Positions 6,545 through 12,753 of a stretch of DNA of 12,753 nucleotides are shown in pieces (position 1 is the stretch's first letter; every line of letters begins with the position of its first letter). The stretch spans positions 1 to 12,753 of the forward strand of contig JAZRFL010000187.1 of NCBI GenBank assembly GCA_045661365.1, written 5' to 3'. The notes under the pieces are model-generated. The model was not told the origin of the DNA. It did no database searches and worked only from the letters and a program-made list of their open reading frames with translations. A program made the translations under genes and the position numbers. This stretch comes from UMGS1484 sp045661365. Its GTDB lineage: Bacteria; Bacillota; Clostridia; Oscillospirales; Acutalibacteraceae.

Positions 6545-6586
6545 GTATTATTTTTAGATTTAGTTTTTAAATTTCGTAAAAAGTAC

Positions 6587-8560
6587 TCAATCCAATTCTA
6601 CGGCACCGGTATACAACTGCCAATACCGACCCTTTTGCGCCAGCAGGTCGTCATGGTCACCCCGCTCTATAATTTCTCCGTGCTCCAATACCATAATTGC
6701 GTTGGCGTTGCGTACGGTAGACAGCCGATGGGCGATCACAAAGGTAGTGCGGCCTTGCATAAGGCGATCCAACCCATGCTCAATATGCCGTTCGGTGCGG
6801 GTATCTACTGAGCTGGTGGCTTCGTCCAAAATCAAAATAGGCGCTTTGGACAGAGCGGCACGGGCAATGTTAAGCAATTGCCGTTGTCCCTGTGAAAGGT
6901 TGGTACCGTCCCCTTCGATCATGGTGTCGTACCCTTTGGACAACCGCATGATAAAGGAATGGGCGCTGGCGGTTTTTGCCGCCGCGATCACCTCGTCGTC
7001 GGTAGCATCTAATCGACCGTAACGAATGTTTTCCATAATGGTTCCGCTAAACAAATGGGTATCTTGCAAAACCATGGCGATCTTTTCCCGCAACTCTTCC
7101 CGTTTATAATTTTTGATGTCGATATCGTCTATGGTAATGCGGCCTTCTTCGATATCATAAAAGCGATTGATCAAATTGGTCACGGTGGTTTTGCCTGCCC
7201 CAGTCGACCCGACAAAAGCAATCTTTTGTCCCGGCTTGGCGTACAAGCTAATGTTTTTCAGCACCGTTTTGTCAGGATTATACCCAAAGGTCACGTTTTC
7301 AAATTTTACGTACCCCTGCATTTTCTCTGCCGAAACCGCATCGTAGCTGTTGGACGGCTCCGGCTCGGTGTCCATAACCGAAAATACCCGCTCGGCACCT
7401 GCCAAAGCAGAAAAAATGGTGGTCATTTGCATGGACAGCATATTAATAGGCATGGAAAATTGTCGGGAATAGTTGGCAAATACCGTTAATCCCCCGGCAG
7501 ACAAATAACCAAAGAACAGCAAGACACCGCCGACCCCTACCGTAACGCCGTAGGAAATCATGCTAATGTTGTGCATAATGGGCCCCATAACCCCACCGTA
7601 GTACTGTGCTTTGAATTGTTTGTGTCGCAAATCGTCGTTGAGCAGTCCGAATTCTTCCACACACACGTCTTCGTGATTAAATACTTTAACCACCTTTTGC
7701 CCGGTAACCGTTTCTTCTATATATCCGTTCACCGCACCCAAGGCGGATTGCTGACCGGAATAATACTTGCGACTGCGTTTGGCGATCATGCCGCTAGCAT
7801 ACAGCAGAGCGGGAATAAACGCCATGGTGATCAAGGTCAAGATCCAGTTGGTGGTGATCATAAAGAAAATGGTACCCGACAAATTGATAATACCCGAAAT
7901 AACCTGTACCAACGAATGGTCCAGCATCATACCCACGTTGTCCACGTCGTTGGTAAAGCGGCTCATGGTCTCCCCTGTGGGATTTCGGTCAAAAAACCGC
8001 ACCGGCAAGGCTTGCACCTTGTCAAACAGATCGTTGCGAATGGTTTCGGTGGTGCGTTGCGATACCGTAAGCATTAAACGAGATTGCAAATAGTTGGTAA
8101 CGATCCCGATTCCGTATACAATAAACATCAATATAATGCCAACGATCAAATAACTGATCGCATCGGCATATTGGAGAAACAAGTCGGCCAACCAGGGGAA
8201 AAAGGTGTTTCGCACCCCTTCGATCATGCCGGTCATAGCACGCCCCACCGCCGACATTTGATTCAGGTCGGTGCCTGCCAATCGGTCAATGATGGGTGCC
8301 AGTAAATACCCGCCCACCAAAGTACACATCGTGTTAAGCAGCATACAAACCACAACCACAACCAAATGGGATTTGCAGGGTTTTAGATATGCCATTAAAC
8401 GCCCAATGGTGTGCTTGGTATTTTTGGGTTTTCCTCCCGCCATATGTTGATTTCTGCCGCCGGGGCCACCCCGACCGGGTCCGTGAGGCGGTCCGCCATG
8501 TCCTGCTTTGGCGGAATTGGCATATTGCCGTTGCAAATCGGAAAGCGTTCGTTTTGCCAT
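6587..8560 (-). CDS. ABC exporter half-transporter, canonical-Walker B subunit
   Basis: This 657-residue type IV (B-family) exporter half fuses a six-helix membrane domain (about 55-385) to an ATP-binding domain (about 416-650). Walker A is GSTGAGKT (451-458), the signature is a modified LSQGQ (555-559), Walker B ILILDE (575-580) keeps the catalytic Glu580, and the switch histidine is His611. With the upstream half it should form a heterodimer of the LmrCD/BmrCD/TM287-288 type that exports drugs or other amphipathic molecules from the cytosol. A 50-residue cytosolic extension rich in Gly, Pro, His and basic residues precedes the first helix and is unusual in length. The ribosome binding site AAGGAGG overlaps the last codons of the upstream gene, whose stop lies only 3 bp before this ATG, so translation is probably coupled. 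Substrate cannot be read from sequence. Confidence 0.93.
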   Translation of the reverse strand: MAKRTLSDLQRQYANSAKAGHGGPPHGPGRGGPGGRNQHMAGGKPKNTKHTIGRLMAYLKPCKSHLVVVVVCMLLNTMCTLVGGYLLAPIIDRLAGTDLNQMSAVGRAMTGMIEGVRNTFFPWLADLFLQYADAISYLIVGIILMFIVYGIGIVTNYLQSRLMLTVSQRTTETIRNDLFDKVQALPVRFFDRNPTGETMSRFTNDVDNVGMMLDHSLVQVISGIINLSGTIFFMITTNWILTLITMAFIPALLYASGMIAKRSRKYYSGQQSALGAVNGYIEETVTGQKVVKVFNHEDVCVEEFGLLNDDLRHKQFKAQYYGGVMGPIMHNISMISYGVTVGVGGVLLFFGYLSAGGLTVFANYSRQFSMPINMLSMQMTTIFSALAGAERVFSVMDTEPEPSNSYDAVSAEKMQGYVKFENVTFGYNPDKTVLKNISLYAKPGQKIAFVGSTGAGKTTVTNLINRFYDIEEGRITIDDIDIKNYKREELREKIAMVLQDTHLFSGTIMENIRYGRLDATDDEVIAAAKTASAHSFIMRLSKGYDTMIEGDGTNLSQGQRQLLNIARAALSKAPILILDEATSSVDTRTERHIEHGLDRLMQGRTTFVIAHRLSTVRNANAIMVLEHGEIIERGDHDDLLAQKGRYWQLYTGAVELD

Positions 8561-8563
8561 GGT

Positions 8564-10291
8564 TTACCCCTCCTTCTTTTCGGTTTGCGAATAGTAGATT
8601 TCTTGATATTCCACGTTGCTTGCCAACAACTGGTCATGGGTCCCCACACCGGTAACGGTACCGTTGTCCATAACAATGATCTGATCGGCTTCGATCACCG
8701 AACCAATGCGTTGGGCAATAATGATCTTGGTGGTGTCTTGCAACTCGCGGGCAAAGGCTTTGCGAATGTGGGCTTCGGTTGCGGTATCCACCGCCGACGT
8801 CGAATCGTCCAAAATCAAGATTTTGGGCTTTTTCAGCAAAGCGCGGGCAATACACAGCCGTTGTTTTTGTCCCCCCGACACGTTGGTACCCCCTTGATCC
8901 AAGTCAGTTTGGTACCCGTTGGTAAAGCTGTCGATAAACTTGTCTGCTTGGGCATTGGCCGCCGCCTGCCGCAGTTCTTCTTCGGTGGCGTCACCGTTCC
9001 CCCAACGCAGGTTTTCTTCTATGGTACCCGAAAACAGCACGTTTTTTTGCAGTACCATGCCTACCCCTTCCCGCAAATGGTACAAGGAATAGTCCTTTAC
9101 GTTGATTCCGTCCACCAACACCTCGCCCTCATCGGGATCGTAAAAGCGGGGGATCATGGAAACCAGGGTGGTTTTGCCACAACCCGTAGACCCAATAATA
9201 CCCACAGTACTGCCTCCCCGAATGGTCAGATTGATGTTGTTGAGCACACAATCTTGGCTGTCTTTGTAATAACGGAAGGTAACGTTTTTAAATTCAATGT
9301 CGCCACGTTCCACCATCTTGTCTGTGCAAGCGGCGTTCAAATCGTTTAGGTCAGGTTGCTCGTTCAGCACCTCTTTGATCCGTTTGGCGGAAGCCAACGC
9401 ACGAGAAGAGGTCATGAGCATCATGGTAACCATCATAAGCGAAGTCAAAATTTGAGTCACGTAGGTAATAAAGGCAGATAGGTCACCGTAAGGCATGTCG
9501 CCTGCTACTACTCGATTGCCGCCAAACCACAACACCGTAAGCACGGTAAGATTCATAAACAAGGTAACGATCGGGCCGATGTAGATCATGATCTTTAACG
9601 CCCGCATATTGGCATTTCGCAAGTCGCCGTTGGCCTTGCGGAATTTTTGTTGCTCGTGCTCTTCTCGCACAAAGGATTTGACCACCCGCACGTTGGTAAT
9701 ATTTTCCTGCACGGTGGAGTTTAACCCGTCGATCTTGGTTTGCACGGTGGAAAAACGAGAAAACCCTTTGGCAATAATACTGCCTATGGAAATAAGCATA
9801 AGGGGAATGGACACCGCCAAGATCACCGCCAGATCGGGGCGAAGATTGACCGCCATGATCACCCCGCCGATCAGCATACCGGGTGAGCGCAATGCCATGC
9901 GCAACAGCATATTGACAAAATTCTGCACCTGTGTCACGTCATTGGTGGCACGGGTCACCAAGGAACCGGTGGAAAAACGGTCGATATTGGCAAAGGAAAA
10001 ACCTTGGATCTTGCGGTACACGTCTTCTCGCATATCGGCAGCAAAATTCACCGACGCTTTGGCGCCGAAATAAGCGCCGCCGACCCCGCCGATCATCATC
10101 ATAAGCGCGGTGACGATCATCATGACGGTCACCCCTACGCTATACCCCACGCCTTCACCTGCGGCATGGTTAATGATCATAGCCAAATAGCGAGGCATAA
10201 GCACTTCACCGATTACCTCCACGATCATACAAAGAGGCCCTAAGATAAAGTAAGTCCGATAAGGCTTAATGTATTTCATCCATTGTTTCAT
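8564..10291 (-). CDS. ABC exporter half-transporter, degenerate-site subunit
   Basis: This 575-residue exporter half has a six-helix membrane domain (about 12-300) and an ATP-binding domain (about 331-570). Walker A GSTGCGKT (367-374) and signature VSGGQ (471-475) are good. Walker B reads ILILDD, with Asp496 in place of the catalytic Glu, and the switch histidine is Gln527. These two changes, paired with the LSQGQ signature of the partner, define one degenerate ATP site, as known for asymmetric heterodimeric exporters. The other site, built from the partner's Glu580/His611 and this subunit's VSGGQ, should hydrolyse ATP. The ATG overlaps the TGA of the MarR gene (ATGA), with GAGGAG upstream inside that gene, so the two are co-transcribed and probably translationally coupled. 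Confidence 0.93.
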   Translation of the reverse strand: MKQWMKYIKPYRTYFILGPLCMIVEVIGEVLMPRYLAMIINHAAGEGVGYSVGVTVMMIVTALMMMIGGVGGAYFGAKASVNFAADMREDVYRKIQGFSFANIDRFSTGSLVTRATNDVTQVQNFVNMLLRMALRSPGMLIGGVIMAVNLRPDLAVILAVSIPLMLISIGSIIAKGFSRFSTVQTKIDGLNSTVQENITNVRVVKSFVREEHEQQKFRKANGDLRNANMRALKIMIYIGPIVTLFMNLTVLTVLWFGGNRVVAGDMPYGDLSAFITYVTQILTSLMMVTMMLMTSSRALASAKRIKEVLNEQPDLNDLNAACTDKMVERGDIEFKNVTFRYYKDSQDCVLNNINLTIRGGSTVGIIGSTGCGKTTLVSMIPRFYDPDEGEVLVDGINVKDYSLYHLREGVGMVLQKNVLFSGTIEENLRWGNGDATEEELRQAAANAQADKFIDSFTNGYQTDLDQGGTNVSGGQKQRLCIARALLKKPKILILDDSTSAVDTATEAHIRKAFARELQDTTKIIIAQRIGSVIEADQIIVMDNGTVTGVGTHDQLLASNVEYQEIYYSQTEKKEG

Positions 10292-10734
10292 GCTTCTGTC
10301 TCCTCTTTCATGATTTGCAGATTGGCTGCCATACGGCGGTAAAAATCTGCCAATTGTTCTCTTTCTTGCGGGGTGAATCCCACGTATTTTTCTTGATCAA
10401 TGCGTTGCAGTTCTTCCCGACACCGTCGGGCAATCGCCTCCCCTTTGGCGGTCAGGCGAATGGCAACGTACCGCAGATCCTCTTGGTTGGTGATCTTTTC
10501 GATCCATCCGCTTTTTTCCATTCGTTTGACCGAAACGGTCACCGAAGCAGGTGTCACGTTCATGCGGTGGGCCAATTCTTTTTGAAACAGGGGCTGATGG
10601 TCCAACAAGATCATAAGCATAAGCGGTTGTCCGTAATGCAACCCCAAACTGCCTACGGCTTTTTGGTGAATATTGCGTTGGCAACAATGCAATTGACGAT
10701 CCAACTGCGACAATTCCGCAGAGGTAATTTCCAT
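10288..10734 (-). CDS. MarR-family transcriptional regulator
   Basis: This 148-residue protein has the MarR layout: N-terminal dimerisation helix, winged helix-turn-helix (about 49-100) with recognition helix TPASVTVSVKRMEKSG (61-76), and wing NQEDLRYVAIRLTAKG (83-98), then C-terminal helices. It binds DNA as a dimer and usually represses its own operon until a ligand binds. It is the first gene before two exporter halves and its stop overlaps the next start, so it very likely controls the exporter. AAAGGAG lies 8 bases before ATG 10734. Palindromes in its promoter region are candidate operators. Cys17 and Cys18 near the N-terminus could allow redox sensing, but this is speculation. The inducing ligand is unknown. 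Confidence 0.93.
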   Translation of the reverse strand: MEITSAELSQLDRQLHCCQRNIHQKAVGSLGLHYGQPLMLMILLDHQPLFQKELAHRMNVTPASVTVSVKRMEKSGWIEKITNQEDLRYVAIRLTAKGEAIARRCREELQRIDQEKYVGFTPQEREQLADFYRRMAANLQIMKEETEA

Positions 10735-10753
10735 GTCTGTATCTCCTTTGAAA

Positions 10754-10765
10754 CCGATTAATCGG
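10754..10765. promoter_or_regulatory. Candidate MarR operator, downstream palindrome
   Basis: CCGATTAATCGG is a perfect 12-bp palindrome between the -10 box and the ribosome binding site of the MarR gene. Its place in the leader suits a repressor roadblock. Binding is inferred from position only. Confidence 0.45.
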
Positions 10766-10787
10766 CTAATAATTAAACAACTAAGTA

Positions 10788-10817
10788 ATTATATGGCTAT
10801 GCCATGGGTTTTGTCAA
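10788..10817 (-). promoter_or_regulatory. Near-consensus promoter of the MarR-exporter operon, with spacer palindrome
   Basis: On the minus strand a perfect TTGACA (10817-10812) and perfect TATAAT (10793-10788) are 18 bases apart. The spacer holds ATGGC-TAT-GCCAT (10793-10805), which touches the -10 box and is a second candidate operator. A promoter this strong is expected to need repression. Confidence 0.85.
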
Positions 10818-10882
10818 TGCTTTTTGGGAAAAATAAAAACAAAAGTTTGGGCTATGTTCAAACTTTATTCACATTTCAGGAT

Positions 10883-10888
10883 TATAGT
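10883..10888 (+). promoter_or_regulatory. Possible -10 box of the HtrA gene
   Basis: TATAGT matches the -10 consensus at 5 of 6 bases, about 34 bases before the start codon. No good -35 box lies at the right distance (TTCAAA at 10858 is too far). TTGTCA (10811) with TAAAAA (10834) is an alternative pair 17 bases apart, so the promoter is uncertain. Confidence 0.3.
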
Positions 10889-10921
10889 GAAATTACAGTA
10901 CCATTTCAAGAAAGGATTCGG

Positions 10922-12274
10922 ATGTTTATGAACGATTATCCCTTCCCTCCCTCGGGTCAAGAGCCGTCGGCTCAACCACCTTCTTATGCAACACCACCGC
11001 AAAATCAATGGGAGCCCGCTCCGGTAAAAAGCTACACCGCCCCCACGTACGATCGATTTTCGGCAACCAATATAGATACACAAAGTCTGCCAAACACACC
11101 CCTGCCCAAACCAACCGTTTCCAAAGAAAAACGCAAGGTACCGTTGGCAGTAGCCGTATTGACCGGCACCGGTGCCTCGATCTTGTCGGGGGTTTTGGTA
11201 GCACTGATCATGGTGTGGAGCATAGGCTTCGGTCAGTTAGGAGTCAAAGATTCTGACAACACATCCGATTCGGCGGTCAGCGGTGCGTCGGTAACCGAAA
11301 CCGGACCCATTGTGGTAAACGGTAACGCCGCCTCAGCCGAAGCGGTGGCCAAAAAGGCGTTGCCTTCGGTGGTCAGTATCGTAACCACCGCACAGGTCAA
11401 CGACTATTTTTACGGCGTTTCGGAGCAAGGCAGTGAAGGTTCGGGAATCGTATACACCGCCGACGGTTACGTAATCACCAACTACCATGTAATCGAAGCC
11501 GCTGTGGTATACAACGGTCGGGTACAAGTGTTTTTGCCTTCTAACACCTCCCGCGGACATACCGCCACCGTTGTGGGGTACGACATAAGCTCTGACCTGG
11601 CGGTGGTTAAGATCGAAGCGACCAATCTGTTACCCATGGAAATCGGTGATTCCGACACCTTGAGCGTAGGACAAAGCGCCATTGCCATAGGCAGTCCCGG
11701 CGGCATGGACTTTATGGGGTCGGTAAGCATGGGGATCATCAGCGGGTTAGACCGCAAGCTGCAGTTGGAAAATTCCAATACTGTGATCAATCTGATCCAA
11801 ACCGATGCCGCCATCAATCCGGGTAATTCGGGTGGCGCGTTGGTGGACGCCCAAGGGAAATTGATCGGCATCAACAGCGCCAAAATGGCCGCTTCTAATT
11901 TTGAAGGGATGGGCTTTGCCATTCCGGTCAATCATGCCATGGCTATTGTCGATCGTATCATCAACAATGTAGATGCCCCCAAGCCCTATATTGGGATCCA
12001 GCTAAACACCTATTATGACGGTGACACGTTAGAAGCCATAGGCTACCCCGCGGGAGTGGTGGTCGATCGGGTAGTAGACGACAGTCCCGCCGACAACGCA
12101 GGGCTGATCAAGTACGATATTATTACCCATTTCAACGGTGTTGCGGTTACCTCTTACACCCAATTTAACAACGAAAAAGAAAAATACAAGCCGGGTGACA
12201 CGATCGAGCTGACAGTATACCGTCAACCCAAAACCTATACTGTCCAAGTGACTTTGGGTACCGCCAACAACTAA
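10922..12274 (+). CDS. htrA: HtrA/DegP-family membrane-anchored serine protease with PDZ domain
   Basis: This 450-residue protease degrades or processes misfolded exported proteins at the outer face of the membrane. A proline-, serine- and glutamine-rich cytosolic head (about 1-70) precedes one membrane segment (about 74-104). The trypsin-like domain carries His189 (ITNYHV), Asp225 (SSDLAV) and Ser303 (NPGNSGGAL). The PDZ domain covers about 356-446 and starts at YIGIQL. Length and layout fit Gram-positive HtrA/YkdA/YvtA proteins. Start 10922 was chosen because AAAGGA (10911-10916) lies just upstream; ATG 10928 is equally near. Reading back to 10733 in frame would run through the divergent MarR promoter and is rejected. 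The gene is divergent from the exporter operon and stands alone. In this setting it could act in quality control of the secreted products encoded nearby, which is inference. Confidence 0.93.
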   Translation: MFMNDYPFPPSGQEPSAQPPSYATPPQNQWEPAPVKSYTAPTYDRFSATNIDTQSLPNTPLPKPTVSKEKRKVPLAVAVLTGTGASILSGVLVALIMVWSIGFGQLGVKDSDNTSDSAVSGASVTETGPIVVNGNAASAEAVAKKALPSVVSIVTTAQVNDYFYGVSEQGSEGSGIVYTADGYVITNYHVIEAAVVYNGRVQVFLPSNTSRGHTATVVGYDISSDLAVVKIEATNLLPMEIGDSDTLSVGQSAIAIGSPGGMDFMGSVSMGIISGLDRKLQLENSNTVINLIQTDAAINPGNSGGALVDAQGKLIGINSAKMAASNFEGMGFAIPVNHAMAIVDRIINNVDAPKPYIGIQLNTYYDGDTLEAIGYPAGVVVDRVVDDSPADNAGLIKYDIITHFNGVAVTSYTQFNNEKEKYKPGDTIELTVYRQPKTYTVQVTLGTANN

Positions 12275-12317
12275 AAAAGAAAAATTCATGAACTGTTCAC
12301 AATTACGTCATATTTAG

Positions 12318-12384
12318 TTCATATTTCCCCTGTATACTAAACTTGTTCCTAAAAGAGGAACGCTCCTTTTTTCATATTTCCCCT
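12318..12384. repeat. 14-bp direct repeat flanking the htrA terminator
   Basis: TTCATATTTCCCCT occurs at 12318-12331 and again at 12371-12384. The two copies bracket the terminator hairpin. The function is unknown; slippage duplication or a paired binding site are both possible. Confidence 0.5.
12345..12372 (+). terminator. Probable intrinsic terminator after htrA
   Basis: GTTCCT (12345-12350) pairs with AGGAAC (12356-12361). An alternative 9-bp stem joins AAAAGAGGA (12351-12359) to TCCTTTTTT (12364-12372). Both end in a six-T run (12367-12372), about 70-100 bases past the htrA stop. Confidence 0.6.
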
Positions 12385-12386
12385 AC

Positions 12387-12427
12387 AACGGAATCGGTCT
12401 TGCCCTATGGGTGAGGCCGATTTCGTT
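12387..12427 (+). other. Long 19-bp RNA hairpin between htrA and the next promoter
   Basis: Positions 12387-12405 pair with 12409-12427 around a 3-base TAT loop. Four of the 19 pairs are G/T, which hold only in plus-strand RNA (they would be A/C mismatches on the other strand), pointing to a plus-strand role. Only a short T run follows. It could be a backup terminator insulating the next gene, or a small structured RNA. Confidence 0.5.
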
Positions 12428-12442
12428 TGACATAAATTATAT

Positions 12443-12471
12443 TTGACTTTTTACGCAACCCCCTCTATAAT
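12443..12471 (+). promoter_or_regulatory. Sigma-A promoter of the right-edge gene
   Basis: TTGACT (12443-12448) and a perfect TATAAT (12466-12471) are 17 bases apart. They give a leader of about 22 bases containing AAAGGAGG (12486-12493), 7 bases before the ATG. Confidence 0.82.
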
Positions 12472-12500
12472 GTGGATGGAATAGTAAAGGAGGAAACGCC

Positions 12501-12753
12501 ATGACCGATTTTCAAGAATTAAACCGTAAGGTTCTGTTTAAACAAGCAGGTGGAAAAACGATTTTTCAACCTCGGATCGATTGTTGGTATGACGACCGCG
12601 CTTATCGAGGAGAAGCCCTACCCTCGGGGTACGAGGGTATGAGCCGCAAGCAGTTATACGAAGCCTTGGGGGTTTCGGCACGGCTATATGAATTCAACGC
12701 CTGCTTAGAACGGCATTTTCCCGAAGAAGTAAAGCAATACTCCCGTTGTTTGG
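12501..12753 (+). CDS. Probable uroporphyrinogen-decarboxylase-family protein, N-terminus (cut by right edge)
   Basis: The first 84 codons of an ATG-started gene with an excellent ribosome binding site are present. The start resembles N-termini of the URO-D/MtaA-like superfamily found in clostridia: a short helix with RKVLFKQAGGKTIFQPRI (9-26), then WYDD (29-32), LPSGYEGMSRKQLYEALG (40-57) and RLYEFNACL (61-69). Members include haem-pathway decarboxylases and cobalamin- or corrinoid-linked methyltransferases. This opening (fixed QPRI and WY) fits the methyltransferase-like group better than HemE. Active-site residues lie beyond the window, so the exact reaction cannot be assigned. Confidence 0.55.
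   Translation, partial: MTDFQELNRKVLFKQAGGKTIFQPRIDCWYDDRAYRGEALPSGYEGMSRKQLYEALGVSARLYEFNACLERHFPEEVKQYSRCL

Noticed and set aside
6545..6586. Terminator after the exporter operon
   Set aside because: The stretch is AT-rich but I see no stable stem followed by a T run, so no terminator is called. Read-through into the next cluster is possible.
8411..9349. Plus-strand open frame antisense to the ABC exporter genes
   Set aside because: It spans the junction of two well-supported genes on the opposite strand and shows no family features.
10733..10921. Longer N-terminus for HtrA starting at 10733
   Set aside because: The extra 63 codons would run through the divergent MarR promoter and leader and have no ribosome binding site. 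The site at 10911-10916 supports 10922.

Overview
The window looks like a chromosomal segment of a Gram-positive, probably clostridial (Bacillota) bacterium. The evidence is the gene content: an ER/SipW-type signal peptidase beside TasA/camelysin-like secreted proteins, a MarR-controlled heterodimeric ABC exporter, a membrane-anchored HtrA with a proline-rich cytosolic head, strong AAAGGAG-type ribosome binding sites and near-consensus sigma-A promoters. No rRNA, tRNA, transposase, phage gene or CRISPR array was seen. No gene-free stretch exceeds about 230 bases.

Region 1 (about 1-6545, minus strand, read right to left) is the unusual part. A strong promoter at 6516-6544 drives a protein with a degenerate HD-GYP half and a degenerate EAL half (5126-6433). 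Then come a membrane-anchored TasA-related protein (4360-5073), a TasA/camelysin-like secreted protein (3364-4263), a SipW-type signal peptidase (2561-3274), a membrane-tethered McrB-like AAA+ ATPase (893-2419) and a DUF2357/McrC-like protein that runs off the left edge (1-862). The gaps are 30-141 bp and hold RNA hairpins but no classical terminator, so one operon with internally tuned expression is likely but not proven. A plausible reading is that the peptidase matures a fibre-forming surface protein, the degenerate c-di-GMP-type protein acts as a receptor or scaffold, and the ATPase pair works at the inner face of the membrane.

Region 2 (6587-10817, minus strand) is a compact exporter operon: MarR regulator, degenerate-site ABC half-transporter, canonical-site ABC half-transporter. 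The genes overlap or nearly touch, and the promoter is near consensus with palindromic candidate operators.

Region 3 (10883-12753, plus strand) holds an HtrA/DegP-type serine protease transcribed divergently from the exporter operon. After it come two consecutive hairpins, then a near-consensus promoter and the first 84 codons of a probable uroporphyrinogen-decarboxylase-family protein cut by the right edge.
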